Source: Kibdelosporangium banguiense
Lineage (GTDB): Bacteria > Actinomycetota > Actinomycetes > Mycobacteriales > Pseudonocardiaceae
Direction: 5' to 3'
DNA length: 64,000 nucleotides
Assembly (NCBI RefSeq): GCF_017876405.1
Contig: NZ_JAGINW010000001.1
Span: 5,221,203 to 5,285,202 of the forward strand
Shown: positions 1 through 9,818 of the stretch, piece after piece
How positions within the stretch are numbered: position 1 is the stretch's first letter
Layout of the letters: each line of letters begins with the position of its first letter
Made by a program: the position numbers and the translations under genes
The notes under the pieces: generated by a model
The model's input: the letters and a program-made list of their open reading frames with translations, nothing else
Databases searched by the model: none
Told to the model about the DNA's origin: nothing

Positions 1-51
1 GCTGATGACTTCAAAGGCCTGCAGGACATGTTGACCGTAGTCGCCCTCTGA
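1..51 (+). CDS. 3' end of an unidentified gene (partial)
   Basis: The first 16 codons of the window read in frame to a TGA at 49-51 (tail ADDFKGLQDMLTVVAL). The tail is too short to name a family. That it is coding is supported by the perfect terminator hairpin starting at the stop codon. In mycobacteria the region next to uvrA holds other genes (uvrB, a transporter, a universal stress protein), but nothing here tells which, if any, this is. Confidence 0.4.
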   Translation, partial: ADDFKGLQDMLTVVAL

Positions 52-82
52 GTGCTTCGGCGAGCCTTCTCGCCGAAGCACT
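51..82 (+). terminator. Perfect 14-bp hairpin terminator
   Basis: Arms AGTGCTTCGGCGAG (51-64) and CTCGCCGAAGCACT (69-82) are perfectly complementary around a 4-nt loop (CCTT). The stem overlaps the TGA of the partial upstream gene. No U-tract follows, as is common for actinobacterial terminators. It could serve both the + strand gene and anything reading out of the minus-strand toxin gene. Confidence 0.75.
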
Positions 83-96
83 CCAGCTCGAACGGC

Positions 97-138
97 CTAC
101 CAGCCGCGTTCGCGCCATTCGTCGATGTGGGGTTTCTG
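97..138 (-). pseudogene. Relic of the metallo-hydrolase 3' end (left direct repeat)
   Basis: Positions 99-138 match 1424-1463 at 38 of 40 bases, in the same orientation. Read on the minus strand the segment encodes QKPHIDEWRERGW followed by a stop, the same 13 residues that end the metallo-hydrolase at 1422-2099. The differences are synonymous (AAA/AAG, CCC/CCG) and the stop is TAG instead of TGA. It is therefore a diverged copy of the gene end rather than a chance repeat. The two copies bracket the toxin-antitoxin genes. Confidence 0.8.
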
Positions 139-162
139 CGTGTGCCTCAAGGGAAGCTGCGG

Positions 163-717
163 TCATAGCGCGATGCGCCGGACTTCTTCCGCGAACTCGG
201 GTACATCACAGCGTTCGAGTCGGGCGAGGAGCCCGCTGAGATCCATCGCTGGTTTGCGGAATCGCTGAGCCTGTCTAACAAGCGCGTCAAGCACCCTGGC
301 TGGTGCGAGGTCTAGTTGATCGAGCAGGAATGTGTCGGGGTGAACTGCATCCACGTGGTGAGGTTCGAGTTGCTTCGCGGGGAAGTCGGCCAAGTTGAAC
401 GTCACGACGGCCTGTGCGCCGCCGGCGATAGCCGCAGCGAGCACATGCCGGTCATCTGGATCTGGAAGGTCCAGCCCGACGACAATGCCTTGCCAGTCAT
501 CAACCATCGCGCCGTCGAACGATGCGTTCATCAGCGCCAAGGTTCGATCGAACAGTGCCGGATCGACTTTCCGCTTGGCGATGACGTTTCTGCGGACCTC
601 GTCCAGGATCGCTTCTGACCACAGTGGACGGAAGAGCTCTGCTTCGGCGAGCGTGAGCACGGTGTCTCGAAGAATATTGGGGAACAGGACGCACGCGTCC
701 AGCACGACCGAGTACAC
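163..717 (-). CDS. PIN-domain ribonuclease toxin (VapC-like)
   Basis: 184-residue single-domain PIN protein, presumably a metal-dependent RNase toxin neutralised by the product of the upstream gene. The acidic residues expected of the PIN fold are visible: D7 in the first strand (VVLDACV), E40, D88/D89 (DPDDRHVL) and N108/D111 near NLADFP. It is slightly longer than typical VapC (about 130-150 aa), with a C-terminal helical extension. It follows the HTH gene by 8 nt on the same strand, so the pair is very likely one operon with antitoxin first. Base composition is visibly less G/C-rich than neighbouring genes, which fits acquisition by transfer. Toxicity is inferred from the family and pairing. 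Confidence 0.8.
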   Translation of the reverse strand: MYSVVLDACVLFPNILRDTVLTLAEAELFRPLWSEAILDEVRRNVIAKRKVDPALFDRTLALMNASFDGAMVDDWQGIVVGLDLPDPDDRHVLAAAIAGGAQAVVTFNLADFPAKQLEPHHVDAVHPDTFLLDQLDLAPARVLDALVRQAQRFRKPAMDLSGLLARLERCDVPEFAEEVRRIAL

Positions 718-725
718 GGTTGTCG

Positions 726-1190
726 TTACCTGATCTCTGTGGCCTCGTCGTCGTAAAGTCCGAGCTCTTCGGTCTGGCGGACCAATTCGTCGAGTGCTTC
801 GCGCCGTTCTTGCCGCCGTTGGTCGCGGTATGTGAGGAGATCGTCGAGACGGATGCGGCGGTGCCGGCCGGGCTTCTCGAAGGGTATCTTGCCGTCCTCC
901 AGCAGCTTGATCAGAGTGGGCCGGCTGACGCCGAGCAGGTCGGCGGCCTCCTGCGTGGTCAGGCGCTGTGCCAGTGGCGCCACGGTGATCGCACGTCCCG
1001 CGCGCATCGCAGTGATCACTTGTGACAGCACCTCGTACACCGCGGCGGGCAGGTGCACCAGGGTTCCATCTGGAGTTACCAGCGCGGCGTTTGCCGGAGC
1101 ACGGGATAGCAGAGCCGCAAGTTCGTCCAGTTCAAGCCTCTCGGCCGGGTCGCTGGGAGGGAGGACTGGCCGGTCGACGGTAGCGGTCAT
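726..1190 (-). CDS. Excisionase-type HTH antitoxin
   Basis: About 154 residues from the ATG at 1190; further in-frame starts exist at 1205 and 1220, and none has a strong Shine-Dalgarno. The C-terminal half carries an excisionase/MerR-like helix-turn-helix (LTTQEAADLLGVSRPTLIKL), followed by the wing containing KIPFEKPGRHRRI and a charged helical tail. Proteins of this build are often encoded directly before PIN toxins in actinobacteria, acting as antitoxin and autorepressor. Here the stop lies 8 nt before the toxin start. The N-terminal part resembles no enzyme I recognise and may bind the toxin. Confidence 0.75.
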   Translation of the reverse strand: MTATVDRPVLPPSDPAERLELDELAALLSRAPANAALVTPDGTLVHLPAAVYEVLSQVITAMRAGRAITVAPLAQRLTTQEAADLLGVSRPTLIKLLEDGKIPFEKPGRHRRIRLDDLLTYRDQRRQERREALDELVRQTEELGLYDDEATEIR

Positions 1191-1351
1191 GGCTGGCTGC
1201 CCCATTGGTCGGCGTTGCATCTGGCAACACCTATGATCGCCCCAAATCGAAAAAATCGCAAGTTGATGTCGGATAGTGCGGAAGCGGTGGCGCCTGATGT
1301 TGCCTTGGTGCTCGTGTCACCACTGTTGACGCGTCGTCGAGCGTGAGCTGG

Positions 1352-1405
1352 TGCACAGTCCTCGCCAGCGTAATGAACTAGAGCGATCTCGGTGAGGACT
1401 GTGCA
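1352..1405. repeat. 12-bp inverted repeat at the right end of the toxin-antitoxin island
   Basis: TGCACAGTCCTC (1352-1363) and GAGGACTGTGCA (1394-1405) are perfect reverse complements separated by 30 nt. The repeat lies just inside the right-hand direct repeat and downstream of the metallo-hydrolase stop. It could be a terminator for that gene or a recombination-related end of the inserted segment. Confidence 0.55.
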
Positions 1406-1421
1406 GTTCAACTAGCAGGGC

Positions 1422-2099
1422 TCACCAGCCGCGTTCGCGCCATTCGTCGATGTGCGGCTTCTGTTCGCCCAGTGTCGAGTCGTCGCCGTGGCCTGGGTAG
1501 AACCAGGTTTCGTCAGGCAGGACGTCGAACAACCGTGAAGAAACGTCGTTGATCAAAGAAGTGAAGTTCTCGGGAGAGGTCGTTTTTCCTACGCCGCCCG
1601 GAAAGAGGGAGTCGCCGGTGAAGAGGTGGGGGTGGCCGGTGGGGTCGCGGTAGAGCAGGGCGATTGAGCCTGGAGTGTGGCCGCGGAGGTGGATGACTTC
1701 GAGGGTGCAGTTGCCGACGGGGATTGTGTCGCCGTGTTTGGCGAATGTGTCGGGGGGTACTGGGAGGGGGGCGGCGTCGTCGGCGTGGGCGATTGTGTTC
1801 GCGCCGTTGGCGCCGGCGACGGCACCGAGGGCTTGCCAGTGGTCGGGGTGTTGGTGGGTGGTCACGATTGTTCTTAGCCGTGGGCGGTTTCGGTCGTGGC
1901 CGATCAGGTCTTCGATGCGTTCTGGGTCGTTTGCGGCGTCGATCAGCAGCGCGTCGCGGGTCGCGTTGCAGACGAGCAGGTACGCGTTGTTGTCCATCGG
2001 GCCGACGGACAGCTTGTTGATGGTCAGCTCGGGGAGTGTCCGGCGGGCGGCCGCGCCGCCTGGCTCCACGTGACCTGTGTAGTTCTCGACAACGTCCAC
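1422..2099 (-). CDS. Metallo-beta-lactamase-fold hydrolase (glyoxalase II-like)
   Basis: 225-residue MBL-fold hydrolase. The metal-binding signature THQHPDHW (H82, H84, D86, H87), H141 in RGHTPGS, the bridging aspartate of FTGDSLF and the last histidine of FYPGHGDD are all present, so it should be an active di-metal hydrolase. The substrate is unknown; glutathione-free actinobacteria use such proteins on other thioesters. An MBL protein sits next to uvrA in mycobacteria as well, supporting ancestral placement. Its last codons are duplicated at 97-138 on the far side of the toxin-antitoxin genes, implying insertion exactly at this gene's 3' end without loss of the reading frame. Confidence 0.85.
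   Translation of the reverse strand: MDVVENYTGHVEPGGAAARRTLPELTINKLSVGPMDNNAYLLVCNATRDALLIDAANDPERIEDLIGHDRNRPRLRTIVTTHQHPDHWQALGAVAGANGANTIAHADDAAPLPVPPDTFAKHGDTIPVGNCTLEVIHLRGHTPGSIALLYRDPTGHPHLFTGDSLFPGGVGKTTSPENFTSLINDVSSRLFDVLPDETWFYPGHGDDSTLGEQKPHIDEWRERGW
1424..1463. repeat. Right-hand 40-bp direct repeat flanking the toxin-antitoxin island
   Basis: Matches 99-138 at 38 of 40 positions, with 31 consecutive identical bases. It lies at the extreme 3' end of the metallo-hydrolase gene. The 1.3 kb between the repeats holds only the antitoxin, the toxin and the inverted repeat. Confidence 0.85.
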
Positions 2100-2145
2100 G
2101 GTTGCCGACAGTAGTCCTTCAGGCCCTGCTCAGTGTCCTCACAGG

Positions 2146-3492
2146 TTGGCGAATTACGCTCCGATCACGAAGTCGTCCTTGTCCGCCGATTACTGCGAGC
2201 TCGTGACTACCACACTTACTGCGACCGAGCCGGAGGCCACCGCGTCTCCTCGCCGGTCCGCGCGCAAGATCAGCTGGGACATCCTGCGGGTGTTCGCGGT
2301 GTTCGCCGTCGTGGTCGAACACATCACCCACCAATCCCAGATCAACCATCCTGAGCTGGCCGGTTACGCCTTCACGTTACCGCTGCAGTTCGGGGCCAGC
2401 ACCATGCTGGTGATCTCCGCGTTCTTCGTGTGCGTCACGATCGGCAAGGGCAGACCTGGCCGATGGCTGTGGAACCGCATCGCCCGGCTGCTGCCCGCGT
2501 ACCTGGTCGCGGTCGTGGCCACGTATGTCGTCTCGCGTATCGCGATAACTATTTTCAATGGCTACGTATATGCGGACGGTAGTTGGCTGTTCGGCGTGCC
2601 CACGTCCGGGGTGCACACTGCTTTCCCCTGGTACCTGCCCACCGGCACCGATCTTCTCGCCAACCTCGCCATGATCCAGGCCTGGGCTCCGGAGTTCCAC
2701 TGGATCGACGCTTCCTACTGGACGCTTCCCATCCAGATCATCGCGTTCGCGGTCGCCGCTTTCCTGTTCGGCCGGCGCCTGCTCAACGCCAGGAACACCC
2801 CTGCTTTCCTGTGGTCTCTGGTCATTGTCCCGGTCGTCATCCGGTACACGCTGCGCACCGACGACTCCGCGCAGTGGATCAAGTCGATCTTCGATGGGCT
2901 GGCTCTGCACCGCGTTCACCTGTTCGGTGTCGGCATCGCCATCTGGTTGTGGTCCAGGGGCCGGATGAAGGGCTGGCACCTTTCGATCTACCTGGTCGCC
3001 GCGTTGATCGCGCAGGACGCGCACGCCTACTGGACCGATACGCCGTCCACGATCGCGTTCGGCATCGTCCTGCTTCTGGTCTGCGCCGCCGCGGGTGGCC
3101 CGGACTGGGACATCCCGATCGTGCGCAGGCTTTCACCGCTCATCACGTGGCTGGCCGGCATCACGTACGGCGTCTACCTCATCCACCAGCAGTTGGGCTT
3201 CATCGTCGCGCGCACGCTGCTCGACATGGGCGCGACGTCGTGGGAACGGTTCGCCGCGTCGTTCGCCACCGCTGTCCTGCTCGGCTGGCTGATCACCAAG
3301 TTCGTCGAACGCCCTGCCCACCGGTTGCTGACGCAGCGACCTCAGAGCCAGGCCGGCAAACTCGGCAGTTCCCCGGCCAGGCCCGAGCCGTCGCCTCTGC
3401 CGATCAGCCAGGCCAGCACGGCCGGCGCTGGTCCGCCCACCCCGGTGGAGTCCTTCCCGAGCAAGTTCCCAGCCAGCTCCCAGTCCCGCTGA
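2146..3492 (+). CDS. Membrane acyltransferase (acyltransferase 3 family)
   Basis: About 448 residues with roughly ten hydrophobic segments, resembling OafA/NodX-type acyltransferase 3 enzymes that acylate cell-surface glycans or secondary metabolites. The family arginine/histidine region is seen after the first membrane segment (VFAVVVEHITHQS), followed by the STMLVISAFFV and RIARLLPAYL segments. The start is uncertain: TTG at 2146 gives the full length, while a GTG at 2203 would remove about 19 residues before the first membrane segment. The last 50 residues (proline/serine-rich) overlap the oppositely oriented gene by 151 bp and look like extension past the ancestral end. The acceptor substrate cannot be read from sequence. 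Confidence 0.75.
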   Translation: MANYAPITKSSLSADYCELVTTTLTATEPEATASPRRSARKISWDILRVFAVFAVVVEHITHQSQINHPELAGYAFTLPLQFGASTMLVISAFFVCVTIGKGRPGRWLWNRIARLLPAYLVAVVATYVVSRIAITIFNGYVYADGSWLFGVPTSGVHTAFPWYLPTGTDLLANLAMIQAWAPEFHWIDASYWTLPIQIIAFAVAAFLFGRRLLNARNTPAFLWSLVIVPVVIRYTLRTDDSAQWIKSIFDGLALHRVHLFGVGIAIWLWSRGRMKGWHLSIYLVAALIAQDAHAYWTDTPSTIAFGIVLLLVCAAAGGPDWDIPIVRRLSPLITWLAGITYGVYLIHQQLGFIVARTLLDMGATSWERFAASFATAVLLGWLITKFVERPAHRLLTQRPQSQAGKLGSSPARPEPSPLPISQASTAGAGPPTPVESFPSKFPASSQSR

Positions 3493-4151
3493 CGCCCGTC
3501 GGGCAGGTCGACCCGCAGGCGCACGGGCGGCACGTCCGGGCGCTTGGAGAACTCGCGGACCACCATGTCCAGCAGCAGTTCGACGTGCCCGTCGGGCAGG
3601 TTCACGAAGCCGACACCGGCGTCCAGATCGATCATGTGCACGGCCGTTTCCTGCCAGCGCATCCACGGCACGACGCACGCGTCTATCTGACGTCCGTTGG
3701 CGAGCATGACCTGCTTCGCCCACGCAATGTCATCCATGTGGGTGACGGCTTCGAAGAACCTGGAGACCGCCGCGTCCAGGCCCTCACGCAGCAGCGACGC
3801 CATCCGGTACGAGCCTTCTTCGATGTCCGCGTCGCGGTCGGCCCTGCTGGTGTACATCGGGTGCTCGACGCCTGTACGCGCCCACGTGAGCAGGTTCACC
3901 AGCGCGTCCGCGTTGCGCGCCAGGTGTGTCACGACGTGCCCCCGGCTCCAGCCGGGCAACAGGCTAGGCCGCTTCATCGCGATGTCGTCGAACCCCTCGA
4001 CGAGTTCCGTCAGCCGCATGGTCACCTGCTGAGCTGCGAATATGCCTAGCTCCGCGTACTCACGGGCCGACAGATCGCTTCGCGGCTCGGGCAGGGAATC
4101 GTGCGGTGTGGCGGTGTGTTGCGATACGCGTGGTCCAGTCATATGTGGCAA
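3342..4151 (-). CDS. Mycothiol-dependent maleylpyruvate isomerase-family protein
   Basis: 269 residues with the DinB-like MDMPI N-terminal domain. The characteristic LPGWSRGHVVTHLARNADAL stretch supplies H76, and WQETAVHMIDL supplies E168 and H172, together the metal triad of the family. A C-terminal SCP2-like domain follows. Members use mycothiol as cofactor, but most are uncharacterised and this one need not act on maleylpyruvate. It is convergent with the acyltransferase and overlaps it by 151 bp. It is divergent from uvrA, so its promoter lies in the region that also carries the SOS-box-like site. Confidence 0.78.
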   Translation of the reverse strand: MPHMTGPRVSQHTATPHDSLPEPRSDLSAREYAELGIFAAQQVTMRLTELVEGFDDIAMKRPSLLPGWSRGHVVTHLARNADALVNLLTWARTGVEHPMYTSRADRDADIEEGSYRMASLLREGLDAAVSRFFEAVTHMDDIAWAKQVMLANGRQIDACVVPWMRWQETAVHMIDLDAGVGFVNLPDGHVELLLDMVVREFSKRPDVPPVRLRVDLPDGRQRDWELAGNLLGKDSTGVGGPAPAVLAWLIGRGDGSGLAGELPSLPAWL

Positions 4152-4287
4152 CCCTGACTTCGTTGAGCGACATGGCGCTCACGATGAGCTGATAGCGACC
4201 AGGGTACGGGTAGATCACCGCCTGTGGGAGAGACTCGAAATCGGTTTTGTCGGTGCCCCGTCCTAACATGGTCCCGGCAGCCTCGGA

Positions 4288-4303
4288 TCGAACGCATATT
4301 CGA
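4288..4303 (+). promoter_or_regulatory. SOS box (LexA site) upstream of uvrA
   Basis: TCGAACGCATATTCGA matches the actinobacterial LexA consensus TCGAAC-N4-GTTCGA at 11 of 12 specified bases. It lies 48 bp before the proposed GTG start of uvrA, the usual position for damage-inducible control. Its location inside the longer possible reading frame argues that translation begins downstream, at 4352. Confidence 0.75.
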
Positions 4304-4351
4304 GTGGACTTGCTGAAGATCACCGCTGAAGAAGCACCGAAGGGACCCCTA

Positions 4352-7210
<2,859 letters not shown>

Positions 7211-7219
7211 GGCTTGTCT

Positions 7220-7335
7220 GGGCCTCTGGCTCCTCCCCGTGCACGACTTCAACTACGGAACGATCGCGACCCCGGCAACAGTTCCGCCCAAGCGGGGTGA
7301 ACCCGTGCGAATGGACCGTTCGCACGGGTTCACCC
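7220..7335 (+). repeat. Dispersed 116-bp repeat, copy 1, ending in a long hairpin
   Basis: 110 of 116 bases match the reverse complement of 47797-47912. The right end is a hairpin whose arms GTGAACCCGTGCGAA (7297-7311) and TTCGCACGGGTTCAC (7319-7333) are perfect around TGGACCG, with two further G-C pairs outside. It lies just after the uvrA stop and could serve as its terminator. Both copies keep one open frame across most of the unit (motif PVHDFNYGTIAT), so an origin as a gene fragment is possible. Confidence 0.85.
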
Positions 7336-7447
7336 GGCGAAGTTGAGAGGCGGCTTCGATACATGGCCTAGGCCGAACGGGCGAACGGGCCGGGTACCGG
7401 GTCTGGGGATTACTCTTCCCGTCGCTGTCGTCGACGTGGGGGGAACC

Positions 7448-8392
7448 ATGTCCGATATTTTCGATCATCCGGATTTACGTGATCCCTCCTGGGACCGCAA
7501 GCTCAAGAGGGAGACGCGGCGGGCCTTTTGGCGTCGTAACCGGTGGCGAGTGGCGATCACGCTGGGGTTCGTGGCCGCCCTGCCCGCTTTGGCGCTGTAC
7601 GGCCTTGCCCGTGACGCGGATCAGGTCGGCTTCAAGCCACCGGAGCCGCCGTCGGCGGCGACGACGACCGGGCTGCCGACCACGACCACGCCGACCACGA
7701 TGCAGGCAGGCGTCAAAGTGGACTTGGCGCAGCCGTTCGTCGGCACGCCCGCGGCGGGTTGGAGCGACGGCGCGGCGGGCGTTGTCGTGCCGCCTGCCTC
7801 CGCTGTGAACGGATTCACCGCCATGAAGGTGGGCGAGGCGCTGAAGAAGGCACGCGATGCATTCATCGCCTCGAAACTTGATCTCAAAGTGATCCAGGAC
7901 GGCGACGTCGAGTTGCTCGCCGGGTTGTTCGCACCGGACATGAGCGACCAGGTCCGGACCAGCCCGGATTACCGGACCCGGATCGCGCCCGGGTTCAAGC
8001 TGCTCCCCGTGCCGATGAAGGTCAACGGCCAGATGTCGGTGGAACCAGGCGACAAGGGGGAGTTGGTCATCCGCGCCAACTACGCGGTCGCCTATGCGTT
8101 CCACATCGACAATCCCAATGAGATCAGGGACGTGATGGACATCGTGGCCGTCGTGCGATCCGACCATAAGTACGTGTTCCGTGAGGGAGCCACGTTCGCG
8201 CGCTCCAGCCAGGGCCTCTGGCTGAACGGTGGCCATACCACCACCTACTCGATGGCCTGCACTCCGCTGAAGGAAGGTCTGCTCGCGCCGGCCTACAGCG
8301 AACGCCGGCTGGGACTGCCTGGTCAGGGGGAGTCCGTCCGGGAGCGGATGTTCGACCCGAACGCCCCGATGCCGGAGGGGAACACTTGTTGA
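7448..8392 (+). CDS. Single-pass membrane protein of unknown function
   Basis: 314 residues from ATG 7448, preceded by a G-rich ribosome site (GGGGGGAA). A basic N-terminal cytoplasmic segment (RETRRAFWRRNRWR) precedes one membrane helix at about 34-52 (VAITLGFVAALPALALYGLA). A Thr/Pro-rich linker and a roughly 230-residue extracytoplasmic domain follow. I recognise no catalytic motif. It lies upstream of the lipoprotein/ECF sigma genes on the same strand, but the intervening promoter suggests separate expression. Confidence 0.7.
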   Translation: MSDIFDHPDLRDPSWDRKLKRETRRAFWRRNRWRVAITLGFVAALPALALYGLARDADQVGFKPPEPPSAATTTGLPTTTTPTTMQAGVKVDLAQPFVGTPAAGWSDGAAGVVVPPASAVNGFTAMKVGEALKKARDAFIASKLDLKVIQDGDVELLAGLFAPDMSDQVRTSPDYRTRIAPGFKLLPVPMKVNGQMSVEPGDKGELVIRANYAVAYAFHIDNPNEIRDVMDIVAVVRSDHKYVFREGATFARSSQGLWLNGGHTTTYSMACTPLKEGLLAPAYSERRLGLPGQGESVRERMFDPNAPMPEGNTC

Positions 8393-8434
8393 AAAATCGG
8401 ACCAATCCGGGTCCTGACCTGTTTCGAATTGGGC

Positions 8435-8462
8435 TGAACCGTCCCTGACATCTCCTCGTGTT
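8435..8462 (+). promoter_or_regulatory. ECF-type promoter of the lipoprotein gene
   Basis: TGAACC (8435-8440), a 16-nt spacer, then CGTGTT (8457-8462). The same -35, spacing and -10 occur at 34309-34336 before the paralogous lipoprotein gene. The form TGAACC-N16-18-CGTgtr is the one described for mycobacterial SigL. The neighbouring ECF sigma gene is the obvious candidate to read it. Confidence 0.75.
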
Positions 8463-8518
8463 GGTGGGTGAGAAGGGCCGCCGCGACGGGCGGAGGGCCA
8501 CCACCAGGAGGTTGTGTC

Positions 8519-9130
8519 ATGAAGGGCGCTCGTGTCGGCGTGCTGACTGCCATCGCCGGTCTTGGGCTGCTGAGCCTGGCCGCCTGCAGTGGCAACACTC
8601 CCACAACGGGGGTGCAGTTACCACCGCGCCAGCAGCAACAGGAGCTGCCGGTCGGCCCCCAGCCGAACCTGATCGCGGCGGACAATCTGGCGTTGAACTC
8701 GAAGGTCGTGACCACCAAGGACGGCATGACCCTGTACCGGTTCGACAAGGACACCGCCCAGCCGCCCGCCTCCAACTGCAACGACGCCTGCGCCAAGCAG
8801 TGGCCGCCGTTGCTGGTGGAGGGCAAGGAACTCACGTTCACCGGTATCGATCAGAACATGATCGGAACGGTCACGCGCAAGGACGGCGGCAAGCAGGTCA
8901 CCATAAATAAGTGGCCGGTGTATACGTTCACCAGGGATTCCAACCCGGGCGACGCCACCGGCCAGGGCATGGGCGGCACCTGGTACGCGATCACGCCGGA
9001 GGGCAAGAAGGCCCAGGGGCTGATCACCGATGGGACCCCGAATGCCGTGCCACAGCAGCAAAAACCCGCTCAGCAACCGGCTGAACAGCCGCCCGCCGGC
9101 TCTGGCGGCAACTCCGATTCCGGTTACTGA
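8519..9130 (+). CDS. Secreted-repeat lipoprotein (Lipoprotein_15 family)
   Basis: 203 residues. ATG 8519 is preceded by AGGAGG at good spacing. A lipoprotein signal peptide ends at LSLAAC (lipidated C23). The mature part holds one copy of the actinobacterial 'secreted repeat of unknown function' pair: MTLYRFDKDT...CNDACAKQWPP, then a GTWYAITPEG segment. A Gln/Pro-rich low-complexity tail ends the protein. The conserved cysteine pair (NCNDAC) may form a disulfide or bind a cofactor. It precedes the ECF sigma/anti-sigma genes and has an ECF-type promoter, so it is a probable target of that sigma factor. Confidence 0.8.
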   Translation: MKGARVGVLTAIAGLGLLSLAACSGNTPTTGVQLPPRQQQQELPVGPQPNLIAADNLALNSKVVTTKDGMTLYRFDKDTAQPPASNCNDACAKQWPPLLVEGKELTFTGIDQNMIGTVTRKDGGKQVTINKWPVYTFTRDSNPGDATGQGMGGTWYAITPEGKKAQGLITDGTPNAVPQQQKPAQQPAEQPPAGSGGNSDSGY

Positions 9131-9263
9131 CAAGCATGCGCGAGCGGAGGGGAAGCACGGCGTGAGTGCCTCACTCGTAAGCGATAGAGGCCCGCGATCA
9201 CCGTTGGTCCGTCCAAATCCAGTAATCTCCGCAACGACTCGATCCCCAGCGGAGAGGAACCTG

Positions 9264-9818
9264 GTGACGACCCCAGGCTGGTGGCCGCGGCGATCGCGGC
9301 GCGTTCGTGGCGAGGACCTTGTTCGGTCGTTGTACAACGAGCACGGCGCGAGTTTGCTCGCGTACGCGACTCGATTGACCAACGACCGGGCCGCGGCCGA
9401 GGACATCGTGCAAGAGACCCTGCTTCGCGCGTGGAAGCACTCTGACGCACTGACGGCAGAGAAGGGCTCAGTCCGTGGGTGGTTGCTCACGGTGGCCCGC
9501 AACATAGTCACCGACCGTGCGAGGGCACGCGCGGTCCGGCCGCCAGAGGTGGCCGAGGTGACGGAGTCGCCTTCGGTCGAACGGGACCACGCCGATCAGG
9601 TGGTGGACTCGATGGCCATGCTCGGGGCGCTCGACAGCCTGTCTCCTGAGCACCGCGAGGTGCTCGTGGAGATTTATTACAAAGGCCGCACGGTCACTGA
9701 AGCCGCCCAGGCTCTGGGGATCGCTGCGGGTACCGTGAAATCGCGTTCGTACTATGCATTGCGTGCCCTACGGGCCGTGATGTCCAGCGGCAAGACTGGG
9801 ACGGAGGTGCCCCGGTGA
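9264..9818 (+). CDS. ECF RNA polymerase sigma factor (SigL-like)
   Basis: 184 residues from GTG 9264, preceded by GGAGAGGAA. Sigma-70 region 2 spans roughly residues 20-90 (YNEHGASLLAYATRL...AAEDIVQETLLRAWKH) and region 4 runs from about 120 (LSPEHREVLVEIYYKGRTV...GTVKSRSYYALRAL). It overlaps the anti-sigma gene by GTGA. Two TGAACC-N16-CGTGTT promoters in the window, both in front of secreted-repeat lipoproteins, match the SigL-type consensus. The identification as a SigL relative rests on these promoters and on gene order, not on a phylogeny. Confidence 0.85.
   Translation: MTTPGWWPRRSRRVRGEDLVRSLYNEHGASLLAYATRLTNDRAAAEDIVQETLLRAWKHSDALTAEKGSVRGWLLTVARNIVTDRARARAVRPPEVAEVTESPSVERDHADQVVDSMAMLGALDSLSPEHREVLVEIYYKGRTVTEAAQALGIAAGTVKSRSYYALRALRAVMSSGKTGTEVPR

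Noticed and set aside
395..1236. Several + strand frames opposite the toxin and antitoxin genes
   Set aside because: No recognisable protein features. The minus-strand genes show clear PIN and HTH motifs and tight spacing.
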